Assembly (NCBI GenBank): GCA_032718475.1
Contig: JAUCBJ010006781.1
Coordinates: 62,001 to 126,000 of the forward strand
DNA: 64,000 bases
Source of the DNA: Nemertoderma westbladi
Lineage: Eukaryota; Xenacoelomorpha; Nemertodermatida; Nemertodermatidae
Direction: 5' to 3'
Shown: positions 45,394 through 57,400 of the stretch, piece after piece
Position numbering within the stretch: position 1 is the first letter of the stretch
Layout of the letters: each line of letters opens with the position of its first letter
Program-made: the position numbers and the translations under genes
The notes under the pieces: generated by a model
What the model was told of the DNA's origin: nothing
Database searches by the model: none
Seen by the model: the letters and a program-made list of their open reading frames with translations, nothing else

Positions 45394-47537
45394 CTGGAAA
45401 TAAAGTAAACAATGACATAAACCTGGAAATAAAGTAAACAATGACATAAACCTGGAAATAAAGTAAACAATGACATAAACCTGGAAATAAAGTAAACAAT
45501 GACATAAAGCTAGGAAATAAAGTAAACAATGACATAAACCTGGAAATAAAGTAAACAATGACATAAACCTGGAAATAAAGTAAACAATGACATAAAGCTA
45601 GGAAATAAAGTAAACAATGACATAAAGCTAGGAAATAAAGTAAACAATGACATAAACCTGGAAATAAAGTAAACAATGACATAAACCTGGAAATAAAGTA
45701 AACAATGACATAAACCTGGAAATAAAGTAAACAATGACATAAACCTGGAAATAAAGTAAACAATGACATAAACCTGGAAATAAAGTAAACAATGACATAA
45801 ACCTGGAAATAAAGTAAACAATGACATAAACATGGAAATAAAGTAAACAATGACATAAACCTGGAAATAAAGTAAACAATGACATAAACCTGGAAATAAA
45901 GTAAACAATGACATAAACCTGGAAATAAAGTAAACAATGACATAAACCTGGAAATAAAGTAAACAATGACATAAACCTGGAAATAAAGTAAACAATGACA
46001 TAAACCTGGAAATAAAGTAAACAATGACATAAACCTGGAAATAAAGTAAACAATGACATAAACCTGGAAATAAAGTAAACAATGACATAAACCTGGAAAT
46101 AAAGTAAACAATGACATAAAGCTAGGAAATAAAGTAAACAATGACATAAACCTGGAAATAAAGTAAACAATGACATAAACCTGGAAATAAAGTGAACAAT
46201 GACATAAACCTGGAAATAAAGTAAACAATGACATAAACCTGGAAATAAAGTAAACAATGACATAAACCTGGAAATAAAGTTAACAATGACATAAACCTGG
46301 AAATAAAGTAAACAATGACATAAACCTGGAAATAAAGTAAACAATGACATAAACCTGGAAATAAAGTAAACAATGACATAAACCTGGAAATAAAGTAAAC
46401 AATGACATAAACCTGGAAATAAAGTAAACAATGACATAAACCTGGAAATAAAGTAAACAATGACATAAACCTGGAAATAAAGTAAACAATGACATAAACC
46501 TGGAAATAAAGTAAACAATGACATAAACCTGGAAATAAAGTAAACAATGACATAAACCTGGAAATAAAGTAAACAATGACATAAACCTGGAAATAAAGTA
46601 AACAATGACATAAACCTGGAAATAAAGTAAACAATGACATATACCTGGAAATAAAGTAAACAATGACATAAACATGGAAATAAAGTAAACAATGACATAA
46701 ACCTGGAAATAAAGTAAACAATGACATAAACCTGGAAATAAAGTAAACAATGACATAAACCTGGAAATAAAGTAAACAATGACATAAACCTGGAAATAAA
46801 GTAAACAATGACATAAACCTGGAAATAAAGTAAACAATGACATAAACCTGGAAATAAAGTGAACAATGACATAAACCTGGAAATAAAGTGAACAATGACA
46901 TAAACCTGGAAATAAAGTAAACAATGACATAAACCTGGAAATAAAGTAAACAATGACATAAACCTGGAAATAAAGTAAACAATGACATAAACCTGGAAAT
47001 AAAGTAAACAATGACATAAACCTGGAAATAAAGTAAACAATGACATAAACCTGGAAATAAAGTAAACAATGACATAAACCTGGAAATAAAGTAAACAATG
47101 ACATAAAGCTAGGAAATAAAGTAAACAATGACATAAACCTGGAAATAAAGTAAACAATGACATAAACCTGGAAATAAAGTAAACAATGACATAAACCTGG
47201 AAATAAAGTAAACAATGACATAAACCTGGAAATAAAGTAAACAATGACATAAACCTGGAAATAAACCTGGAAATAAAGTAAACAATGACATAAACCTGGA
47301 AATAAAGTAAACAATGACATAAACCTGGAAATAAAGTAAACAATGACATAAAGCTAGGAAATAAAGTGAACAAAAGCAAAAATACGGAAAATTAGGTAAA
47401 GAACAGCTTAAAGTTTGAGAATAATGTCACCGATGACATTAAAATGGAATATAAAGTAAATAAGGATTAAACTTGGAAAAAATCAAACAATGGCATAAAA
47501 CTGTAAATTAAAACTGAGAAATAAAGTTAACTTAATG

Positions 47538-47540
<3 letters not shown>
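45394..47540 (-). repeat. 29-bp tandem repeat copying the UCP last-exon splice acceptor, ~68 units
   Basis: Read on the gene's strand, each unit is TTTATTTCCAG (11 intron bases) followed by GTTTATGTCATTGTTTAC (18 bases). The exon itself starts GTTTATGCCGTCGTTTAT, so the second part copies the first 18 exon bases with four transitions, two of them at the exon's two CpGs. Units from the exon to about 47360 are nearly uniform. A minor variant reads CCTAG with CTTTATG, 30 bp long. From 47390 to 47540 units are strongly degenerate, and a few more lie beyond the inserted element at 51214-51290. Confidence 0.95.
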
Positions 47541-47579
<39 letters not shown>

Positions 47580-50500
47580 ATAAATTCCCGGCTTACGCCC
47601 CGGTGGCTATATTCACTTAACCGCAAAATAAAATGTTCGTGCACTGGTTAAAAGAAGAACAATATGTGACAGAGGGTAGTATATGAATTAAAAATATTTA
47701 AGGAAGATGCCAAATCATGACTTTAAGATTAATATAGATTACCATATTATATGCCATAACGTTCCATTACTATACAATATCTATTATTATCGCGTATCTA
47801 TTTATTAACGAATATATGAAAAACCCCGTCACTTGTAAACAAAATAGGATAGTGTACAGGTAAATTATTGCACAAATGTAAAAAATTAAACAATTTATAA
47901 TATATAGAGCGATAGTGTAATAAAATCATAGAGCGCGTTATATAATAACGTTCAACTAAATAAATGATTATATACTTTTTAAACAAAAATTAACGATCAT
48001 ATTACGATCATTACAATTAAAGTCGAAAATAGTGTCATAAAATATCAGTCACTTAGTTATTTTTTATGGTAATTAATCTAAATAAGAATCAAATAGTAAC
48101 TGTAATAGTTAGTAACAAGAAAAAGTGAGGCTTAATAAAAATATTTATAATTCGATTAAATTGTATCAGAAAATAAATAAAATATGAAACAAGCACGCAT
48201 ACATGTACTGTATGTTATGATGGATGCTAGATGCACAAACTGTTGTATATATCTATACCAATATACCAACTATAAAATAATAATAACAATATCATTAACA
48301 ATATATATATATATATTAATCTCATAGATTATATGATAAAAAGAAGACTTTATGGTTAGAAACGGTGTCTAAATCAGTCTGTAAAAGTTTGATGTGTAGG
48401 TTTAGTCTAGCCCAAAGAACGATAATATTGTAGTATGTTTGGATGTATGGTCATTATTGCAGTTGTTTAGGATTGATCGGAAATAAGAGCTATGAAACTT
48501 TTCTTTGAAGGTTAGGGGGATGTTTCCAGCTTTAGTTCTGACCTTTGCTCCTTTTAACACCTTCTTCACACAGTATTGTGAGGTAGCAATACTAGTGAGT
48601 GTCGGGAGACCTTCTTGCCACGATAAAAGTTCATGGGGTGGTGCGTCCAGTGGTTCAGCTATTTCTGATTGTGGGGACATTGAACACGCATCTATAGTTG
48701 CATAGTCTGTACTTTCATCAGTATCACTCTCAAAGGTAAATTTACTGCTCCTGCTCTTCTTTTTGTAACGTTTCGACTTTTTCTTTTTTGACTTTTTGTT
48801 GCTGTTTTTGTTATTATTCAAGATAGTTTCTTTGGTGATACCTTCATTCCTTAGTTGTGTGTTGTCTGAGTGAGTAGTCTCTGAGTCTGAGTCATTGTGA
48901 TCTTTTCCCTGCATGGGATTGGTCGAATTACAGCAAAATCTACAGGTAGATGTAGGTTGTTGTGTCTGTAACTCGTCTAGGCCGTTTTCCATGGCATCCA
49001 CCTTATTTTGTGTTACTCGCAATTGGCTGTTTATTGTTTTCACTTCGACTTGCAGGTTGGCTACAAGGTCCACAAGTTGGAAAAGGCTGAAGGTGTCGAG
49101 GGTTCCTATATGCACCCTTTTCTTAAAAATGGGTGTAATTGCGGAGCTTTCAGCAACCAGTGCAAACTCAGCCACGTCAGCTGCTAGTTCATCAATGGAG
49201 CGACGGTTTATTGCACTTATGTTGAGGCTTGGAGTGCTCCCCAGAATATTTGTCTTTATATGTTCAAAGAGCATCTTTTGTATGTTATTTAAAGATTCAA
49301 GGCCTATAGGTAATAGTGCCCGAATAAGTATGTCTTTAGGGTTCCTTAGAATATTCGAGTCGATTAGAATTTTTAATACATCCAGTGCTGTGTTTGCTTT
49401 TCGCAATTTTGTGTGGCTCCCTTGGAAGCCAGCGTTGTGGATTTCATTCTGGGTGGATTCGTTTTGAGATCGGGTGTGTGGGGCATGGTGACCCTGGGAT
49501 TTATTTGTTGGTACTCGTCCAGTTGTGTTCTCTGCAGATTTAGTTTTTTGTTGTTTGCCGGTCTTTATTCCAAAGTTTGGGCCAGTGTTTAAGAATCTTT
49601 CATCTTGAGGTGCATTTGGTTTCATTACCGATTTTCTTTCTATGGAAGTTGCCATCCAAACTCTACCCTGTGCACATTCGTTATTTGTCATTTTCTTGGC
49701 AAAAACGTTATTTTCTTTAGGGAAAGCAAGCATATAGGAATACACACACACGAAAATCCCACAGTCGACGTTATTTGTTTGCTTTGGGAATTGAGACATG
49801 TTTGGGGCTTGTATTGGGCGCCATTGGTCAAAGTTTAGACTTGAGGGTAAAGTTTTCGTAGAGGGGGTCAGGTTATCAATTGTGTTAAGGACGTTGCATA
49901 GTGCTTTTGTTGTGTTTGTGTAATATGGGTTTCCCATTGGACAGAGAGTATAAATTTCTTTGTCCTTAGGGATAGCGACATGTAATACAAAGTGCCCTAT
50001 TGGAGTATTAGAATATTGTCTACACTCTGGGATTAGCAAAATTTCTATGTCTGGTCGTTTGTATCTACTACTGGCAAATTTGACCAAGGAAAACATATCA
50101 CTTAGTGGTGTACTGAGCTTGGTCGAAAACTCTGTAGGTAAAATGCCTACACGAAAATTTGTGCTTTCCTCTAGGAGGTAGAGAACGGAGTTTACTAGTG
50201 CATCGTTTATACATGTACCTGGGCTCAACAAAATCATATCGTCCTTTGTAAGTTTGGTTAAAATATTCTCCATGTTTGTTGGCTTGCACTTTGTATTTAA
50301 TAGAGTCAAATATTTCTCACTAGCCAGGAAACGTTTAATTTTAACTCGTTTTTGATCTTCATCACTGTTGTCTATCGGTGGGTGGTACGTTTCATACAAA
50401 AGTTCGATGGGATTGTGGTCGTCATCGCTTAGGAGATCATCTCGGTTCCTTGGCTTGATCTTCTCCGAAACGTCACCTCTGTGTTCGGCGGATTCGGCCA

Positions 50501-51213
50501 GGTTCCGTGGGTTTATCTTCTCCGAATCGTCTCCACGGTGTTCGGCAGAATCAGCCCGGTCCAGTGGATTTACCTTCTCCGAAATGTCACCGTGGTGTTC
50601 GGCGTGATTGATCCGATCCTGTGGGTTTATCTTTTCAAGATCGTCGCTGCGGTGTTTGGCGGAATTGACCTGGTTCCATGGGTTGATCTTCTCTGAATCA
50701 TTGCCATCGTGTTCGGGGGAAATGGCACGGTTCCGTGGGTTTGTCTTCTCAGAAAGTTCTCCACGGTGATCGGTGGAATCGGCACAAATCTGTTGGTTTA
50801 TCTTCGCCAAATCGTCACCGCAGTGTTCGGCTGAAACAGCCTGCTCTCGTGGGTTTATCTTCTCCAAATCGCCAATGCGTCGTTGTTCGGCAGAAACGTC
50901 CCAGTCCTGTGAGTTTATCTTCTCTGAATCGCCGCTACGGTGTTCGGCAGAATCGGCCCTGTCCCGTGGGTTTATCCTCTCTGAATCGTCACCACGGTGT
51001 TCAGTGGAAACGGCCCGGTTTTGTGGGTTTATCTTCTTTGTGTTGGTGCCTGGTGGTGGTGTTCTCGGTATCTCCCATTTAACCACCAGAGGCGATTTCA
51101 TCGTGTGGCTTAATGTAGTAATGCCGTAATGTCGTAAGTAGTTATATTTAAACAGGATCGTTACAGCGCATCAATTAGTAGATATTTTTTTTTTTTTTAA
51201 TTACGGGCTAGTG
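47541..51213 (-). mobile_element. Inserted retroposed element with poly(A) tail
   Basis: A 35-nt T run at 47541-47575 is, on the minus strand, a poly(A) tail at the end of a 3' UTR containing a possible CCGG-GGCGTAAG-CCGG hairpin. The element then carries the single long ORF 51101-48402 and ends at its 5' side near 51213. Degenerate 29-bp array units lie on both sides, so it inserted into that array. A clear target duplication was not found because both flanks are repetitive. It has the same orientation as the host UCP gene. It is either a LINE-type or non-autonomous retroelement, or a retroposed mRNA. Confidence 0.6.
48402..51101 (-). CDS. SENP/Ulp1-like (C48) protease-fold ORF with 19-residue repeats
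   Basis: This is an open frame of 899 codons. Residues 10-225 consist of about eleven imperfect repeats of about 19 residues (pattern EKINPR.RADSAEHRGDDS). Residues about 230-480 resemble the Ulp1/SENP cysteine-protease fold: INDALVNSVLYLL matches the family's 'L.D..I...L' block, GHFVLHV near 370 supplies the histidine, and NNVDCGIFVC near 448 the Q/N..DCG cysteine block. The catalytic aspartate expected after the histidine (usually in a Y-D-S context) is replaced by IYTLCPMG, so activity is doubtful. The C-terminal half has helical stretches, a CRFCC motif and a lysine-rich block (about 785-810) like a nuclear signal. Such domains occur in ORFs of several transposon groups. No RT or transposase is present. 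Confidence 0.65.
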   Translation of the reverse strand: MKSPLVVKWEIPRTPPPGTNTKKINPQNRAVSTEHRGDDSERINPRDRADSAEHRSGDSEKINSQDWDVSAEQRRIGDLEKINPREQAVSAEHCGDDLAKINQQICADSTDHRGELSEKTNPRNRAISPEHDGNDSEKINPWNQVNSAKHRSDDLEKINPQDRINHAEHHGDISEKVNPLDRADSAEHRGDDSEKINPRNLAESAEHRGDVSEKIKPRNRDDLLSDDDHNPIELLYETYHPPIDNSDEDQKRVKIKRFLASEKYLTLLNTKCKPTNMENILTKLTKDDMILLSPGTCINDALVNSVLYLLEESTNFRVGILPTEFSTKLSTPLSDMFSLVKFASSRYKRPDIEILLIPECRQYSNTPIGHFVLHVAIPKDKEIYTLCPMGNPYYTNTTKALCNVLNTIDNLTPSTKTLPSSLNFDQWRPIQAPNMSQFPKQTNNVDCGIFVCVYSYMLAFPKENNVFAKKMTNNECAQGRVWMATSIERKSVMKPNAPQDERFLNTGPNFGIKTGKQQKTKSAENTTGRVPTNKSQGHHAPHTRSQNESTQNEIHNAGFQGSHTKLRKANTALDVLKILIDSNILRNPKDILIRALLPIGLESLNNIQKMLFEHIKTNILGSTPSLNISAINRRSIDELAADVAEFALVAESSAITPIFKKRVHIGTLDTFSLFQLVDLVANLQVEVKTINSQLRVTQNKVDAMENGLDELQTQQPTSTCRFCCNSTNPMQGKDHNDSDSETTHSDNTQLRNEGITKETILNNNKNSNKKSKKKKSKRYKKKSRSSKFTFESDTDESTDYATIDACSMSPQSEIAEPLDAPPHELLSWQEGLPTLTSIATSQYCVKKVLKGAKVRTKAGNIPLTFKEKFHSSYFRSILNNCNNDHTSKHTTILSFFGLD

Positions 51214-51470
51214 TTGTATAAGACTGGAAATAAAGTAACCAATAGCAAAAAACTGAAAATAAATTAAGAGTAATGTATCGGTCAGACTAAGCGATCGTTA
51301 TCGGGTTGATTAGAATTGCTTGAATCAATTAATGTGGTAATAAGTGATTAAATAATTTGCAACAGAAGGTGCGCTCAAGGTTCGTTCGTTTACTAACCTC
51401 TCTGAGTGCAAACTGAAACGATTCACTTTACTTACAAATATATAAAACCTATAAATATTATGTAACTGAC

Positions 51471-51753
51471 CCTTTGTAAAACGTAAGGAGGCCGTTTTCT
51501 TTAAACATTTTCACGGTGCAGTCTATCAAACCGCGATACTGCCCGGGGGACGAATTCATGTAACGAGTTTTAATAACATCAACGGGAGACGCGACGCAAG
51601 TAGTAAACAGCCCTGCTGAGAAAGCCGAGACGAAATGGCAGGGAAAGTTATCCGACATGAGTTTCCGCTTCAGAATGGCCTCCTTTACGAGATCGTAACA
51701 CACCAATTCGCAGCAGTTAACAACAGCGTTACGGGCCATATTGGGTGTCGTAC
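51471..51753 (-). CDS. UCP: Mitochondrial uncoupling protein (UCP2-like), internal exon
   Basis: This exon encodes 93 full codons between two split glycine codons. It reads [12 protein letters not shown], then [13 protein letters not shown], then [14 protein letters not shown] and the third carrier signature [13 protein letters not shown], and ends LLTFYKG. These blocks are diagnostic for UCP1-3-type carriers, which let protons leak across the inner mitochondrial membrane. It covers the fourth and fifth membrane helices and the start of the last matrix loop. The acceptor (minus strand) is TTATTACAG before GTACGACACC; the donor is AAAGG before GTCAGT. The acceptor is abutted by the 39-bp array. 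Confidence 0.95.
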
Positions 51754-53775
51754 CTGTAATAATTACCAAAATAGTTACATGTATGTCGTACCTGTAATAA
51801 ATACCAAAATAGTTACCATGTGTGACGTACCTGTAATAAATACCAAAATAGTTACCCTGTGTGTCGTACCTGTAATAAATACCAAAATAATTACCATGTG
51901 TGTCGTACCTGTAATAATTACCAAAATAGTTACCATGTGTGTCGTACCTGTAATAATTACCAAAATAATTACCATGTGTGTCGTACCTGTAACAATTACC
52001 AAAATAGTTACCATGTGTGTCGTACCTGTAATAATTACCAAAATAGTTACATGTATGTCGTACCTGTAATAAATACCAAAATAGTTACCATGTGTGACGT
52101 ACCTGTAATAATTACCAAAATAGTTACCATGTGTGTCGTACCTGTAACAATTACCAAAATAATTACCATCTGTGTCGTACCTGTAACAATTATCAAAATA
52201 GTTACCATGTGTGACGTACCTGTAATAAATACCAAAATAGTTACCCTGTGTGTCGTACCTGTAATAATTACCAAAATAATTACCATGTGTGTCGTACCTG
52301 TAACAATTACCAAAATAGTTACCATGTGTGTCGTACCTGTAATAATTACCAAAATAGTTACATGTATGTCGTACCTGTAATAAATACCAAAATAGTTACC
52401 ATGTGTGTCGTACCTGTAATAATTACCAAAATAGTTACCATGTGTGTCGTACCTGTAATAATTACCAAAATAGTTACATGTATGTCGTACCTGTAATAAA
52501 TACCAAAATAGTTACCATGTGTGTCGTACCTGTAATAATTACCAAAATAGTTACCATGTGTGTCGTACCTGTAACAATTACCAAAATAGTTACCATGTGT
52601 GTCGTACCTGTAACAATTACCAAAATAATTACCATCTGTGTCGTACCTGTAACAATTACCAAAATAGTTACCATGTGTGTCGTACCTGCAATAATTACCA
52701 AAATAGTTAACATGTGTGTCGTACCTGTAACAATTACCAAAATAGTTACATGTGTGTCGTACCTGTAATAATTACCAAAATAGTTACATGTGTGTCGTAC
52801 CTGTAATAATTACCAAAATAATTACCATGTGTGTCGTACCTGTAACAATTACCAAAATAGTTACCATGTGTGTCGTACCTGTAATAATTACCAAAATAAT
52901 TACCATGTGTGTCGTACCTGTAACAATTACCAAAATAGTTACATGTGTGTCGTACCTGTAATAATTACCAAAATAATTACCATGTGTGTCGTACCTGTAA
53001 CAATTACCAAAATAGTTACCATGTGTGTCGTACCTGTAACAATTACCAAAATAGTTACCATGTGTGTCGTACCTGTAATAATTACCAAAATAGTTAACAT
53101 GTGTGTCGTACCTGTAAAAATTACCAAAATAGTTACATGTGTGTCGTACCTGTAATAATTACCAAAATAGTTACCATGTGTGTCGTACCTGTAATAAATA
53201 CCAAAATAATTACCATGTGTGTCGTACCTGTAACAATTACCAAAATAGTTAGCATGTGTGTCGTACCTGTAATAATTACCAAAATAATTACCATCTGTGT
53301 CGTACCTGTAACAATTATCAAAATAGTTACCATGTGTGTCGTACCTGTAATAATTACCAAAATAGTTACCATGTGTGTTGTACCAGTAACAATTACCAAA
53401 ATAGTTACCATGTGTGTCGTACCTGTAACAATTACCAAAATAGTTACCCTGTGTGTCGTACCTGTAACAATTACCAAAATAGTTACCATGTGTGTCGTAC
53501 CTGTAATAAATACCAAAATAGTTACCATGTGTGACGTACCTGTAATAAATACCAAAATAATTACCATGTGTGTCGTACCTGTAACAATTACCAAAATAGT
53601 TACCATGTGTGTCGTACCTGTAATAATTACCAAAATAGTTACCATGTGTGTCGTACCTGTAACAATTACCAAAATAGTTACCATGTGTGTCGTACCTGTA
53701 ATAATTACCAAAATAGTTACCATGTGTGTCGTACCTGTAACAATTACCAAAATAGTTACCATGTGTGTCGTACCT
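51754..53775 (-). repeat. 39-bp tandem repeat copying the UCP internal-exon acceptor, proximal block
   Basis: On the gene's strand the unit ends in GGTAATTATTACAG, then GTACGACACACATGG, then TAACTATTTT. The exon start is GTACGACACCCAATATGG, so each unit repeats the acceptor AG and at least the first twelve exon bases with one change. A branch-point-like TAAC lies 20-25 bases before each AG. About 52 units lie in this block. Some are 37 bp because CC is lost before ATG (plus strand). The array starts at the exon boundary without a gap. Confidence 0.96.
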
Positions 53776-54436
53776 TGTATTCTTGTATTCTTGTATATAT
53801 ATTTAGTGATTTAAAATTCACACGGTAGAACTCGTAGAGCACACCAAATTAAGTACATAAACCTAAAAACTGCAGTATATCAAATAATTAAGTACGGGCC
53901 TACAGTTGTAAAAATTACGCAAATAAGGCACAAAATGCACATAACTAATAATAAGAAAAAAAACATTACAGTAAAAATATACATTGTATACAAATTGTGC
54001 AAAAACTGGCTAATTCTTCTGTTTAAATGGACAATGCAATGAAAGAAATGTAGTCCATTTAATTTATTTTAATACTTGTACCTTAGTTAGGGAGTTTGAC
54101 TGGATAGGTCTCGAGTCAGTGTATCCAGGCGAGCCGGGACAATCTGGGACGGTGAAAAGATATGCATCAAGATGCTTTTTAAAAGTCTCCAGTGCGCAGC
54201 ATGTCAAGTCTCTTATATGTTTTGGGATGGTGTTAAATAATTTAGGTCCAATAACACAAAAACTGTTGTCTATAAGAGAGGAGACGCGACATGTAGCCTT
54301 ACTTGCAAGGGACGGTATGGTACAAAGTCGACCTCTGCGGATGTTTTTTGTAGATTTAATTTTATAGGTTAAATCTGAAATATTTGGAACTCTATTTTCG
54401 ATAATTTTCCATGTATATATTATTATATACCTTTCT
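53776..54436 (-). pseudogene. 5'-truncated CR1-like LINE tail inserted in the 39-bp array
   Basis: The minus-strand frame 54436-54064 encodes the C-terminal end of a non-LTR RT: SLIDNSFCVIGPKLFN, IPKHIRDL, then TFKKHLDAYL and a PD.PGSPGYT ending. This matches the usual 'FN.LP..IR...FK..L' tail. A 3' UTR follows and ends in tandem octamers (TACAAGAA repeated) at 53776-53797, a tail style of CR1/L2 LINEs. GTACCT occurs on both sides and may be a 6-bp target duplication. The 5' part is absent. Confidence 0.78.
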
Positions 54437-57400
54437 CTCCTCCGCTGTACCTGTAACAATTACCAAAATAGTTACCATGTGTGTCGTACCTGTAATAAAT
54501 ACCAAAATAATTACCATGTGTGTCGTACCTGTAACAATTATCAAAATAGTTACCATGTGTGTCGTACCTGTAACAATTACCAAAATAGTTACCATGTGTG
54601 TCGTACCTGTAATAAATACCAAAATAGTTACCATGTGTGTCGTACCTGTAATAAATACCAAAATAATTACCATGTGTGTCGTACCTGTAACAATTACCAA
54701 AATAGTTACCATGTGTGTCGTACCTGTAATAATTACCAAAATAATTACCATGTGTGTCGTACCTGTAACAATTACCAAAATAGTTACCATGTGTGTCGTA
54801 CCTGTAATAAATACCAAAATAGTTACCATGTGTGACGTACCTGTAATAAATACCAAAATAATTACCATGTGTGTCGTACCTGTAACAATTACCAAAATAG
54901 TTATCATGTGTGTCGTACCTGTAATAATTACCAAAATAGTTACCATGTGTGTCGAACCTGTAACAATTACCAAAATAGTTACCATGTGTGTCGTACCTGT
55001 AATAATTACCAAAATAGTTACCATGTGTGTCGTACCTGTAATAATTACCAAAATAGTTACCATGTGTGTCGTACCTGTAACAATTACCAAAATAGTTACC
55101 ATGTGTGTCGTACCTGTAACAATTACCAAAATAGTTACCATGTGTGTCGTACCTGTAATAATTACCAAAATAGTTACCATGTGTGTCGTACCTGTAACAA
55201 TTACCAAAATAGTTACCATGTGTGTCGTACCTGTAATAATTACCAAAATAGTTACCATGTGTGTCGTACCTGTAATAATTACCAAAATAGTTACCATGTG
55301 TGTCGTACCTGTAATAATTACCAAAATAGTTACCATGTGTGTCGTACCTGTAATAAATACCAAAATAATTACCATGTGTGTCGTACCTGTAACAATTACC
55401 AAAATAGTTATCATGTGTGTCGTACCTGTAATAATTACCAAAATAGTTACCATGTGTGTCGAACCTGTAACAATTACCAAAATAGTTACCATGTGTGTCG
55501 TACCTGTAATAATTACCAAAATAGTTACCATGTGTGTCGTACCTGTAATAATTACCAAAATAGTTACCATGTGTGTCGTACCTGTAACAATTACCAAAAT
55601 AGTTACCATGTGTGTCGTACCTGTAATAATTACCAAAATAGTTACCATGTGTGTCGTACCTGTAATAAATACCAAAATAATTACCATGTGTGTCGTACCT
55701 GTAACAATTACCAAAATAGTTACCATGTGTGTCGTACCTGTAATAATTACCAAAATAATTACCATGTGTGTCGTACCTGTAACAATTACCAAAATAGTTA
55801 CCATGTGTGTCGTACCTGTAATAATTACCAAAATAGTTACCATGTGTGTCGTACCTGTAACAATTACCAAAATAGTTACCATGTGTGTCGTACCTGTAAT
55901 AATTACCAAAATAGTTACCATGTGTGTCGTACCTGTAATAATTACCAAAATAGTTACCATGTGTGTCGTACCTGTAACAATTACCAAAATAGTTACCATG
56001 TGTGTCGTACCTGTAATAATTACCAAAATAGTTACCATGTGTGTCGTACCTGTAATAATTACCAAAATAATTACCATGTGTGTCGTACCTGTAACAATTA
56101 CCAAAATAGTTACCATGTGTGTCGTACCTGTAATAATTACCAAAATAGTTACCATGTGTGTCGTACCTGTAACAATTACCAAAATAGTTACCATGTGTGT
56201 CGTACCTGTAATAATTACCAAAATAGTTACCATGTGTGTCGTACCTGTAATAAATACCAAAATAATTACCATGTGTGTCGTACCTGTAACAATTACCAAA
56301 ATAGTTACCATGTGTGTCGTACCTGTAATAATTACCAAAATAGTTACCATGTGTGTCGTACCTGTAATAAATACCAAAATAATTACCATGTGTGTCGTAC
56401 CTGTAACAATTACCAAAATAGTTACCATGTGTGTCGTACCTGTAATAATTACCAAAATAATTACCATGTGTGTCGTACCTGTAATAATTACCAAAATAGT
56501 TACCATGTGTGTCGTACCTGTAATAATTACCAAAATAGTTACCATGTGTGTCGTACCTGTAACAATTACCAAAATAGTTACCATGTGTGTCGTACCTGTA
56601 ATAATTACCAAAATAGTTACCATGTGTGTCGTACCTGTAATAAATACCAAAATAATTACCATGTGTGTCGTACCTGTAACAATTACCAAAATAGTTACCA
56701 TGTGTGTCGTACCTGTAATAATTACCAAAATAATTACCATGTGTGTCGTACCTGTAACAATTACCAAAATAGTTACCATGTGTGTCGTACCTGTAACAAT
56801 TACCAAAATAGTTACCATGTGTGTCGTACCTGTAATAATTACCAAAATAGTTACCATGTGTGTCGTACCTGTAACAATTACCAAAATAGTTACCATGTGT
56901 GTCGTACCTGTAACAATTACCAAAATAGTTACCATGTGTGTCGTACCTGTAATAATTACCAAAATAGTTACCATGTGTGTCGTACCTGTAATAAATACCA
57001 AAATAATTACCATGTGTGTCGTACCTGTAACAATTACCAAAATAGTTACCATGTGTGTCGTACCTGTAATAATTACCAAAATAATTACCATGTGTGTCGT
57101 ACCTGTAACAATTACCAAAATAGTTACCATGTGTGTCGTACCTGTAATAATTACCAAAATAGTTACCATGTGTGTTGTACCAGTAACAATTACCAAAATA
57201 GTTACCATGTGTGTCGTACCTGTAACAATTACCAAAATAGTTACCCTGTGTGTCGTACCTGTAATAATTACCAAAATAATTACCATGTGTGTTGTACCAG
57301 TAACAATTACCAAAATAGTTACCATGTGTGACGTACCTGTAATAATTACCAAAATAGTTACATGTATGTCGTACCTGTAATAAATACCAAAATAGTTACA

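Noticed and set aside
45628-47379. 583-codon frame of repeated hydrophobic peptides that looks membrane-like
   Set aside because: It is the 29-bp acceptor array read on the minus strand. Only the last exon piece (45249-45393) is coding.
54411-57380. Open frame of 989 codons on the plus strand, and 986 codons on the minus strand
   Set aside because: Both run through the 39-bp array, whose unit has no stop in these frames. The peptides are simple 13-residue repeats without family likeness.
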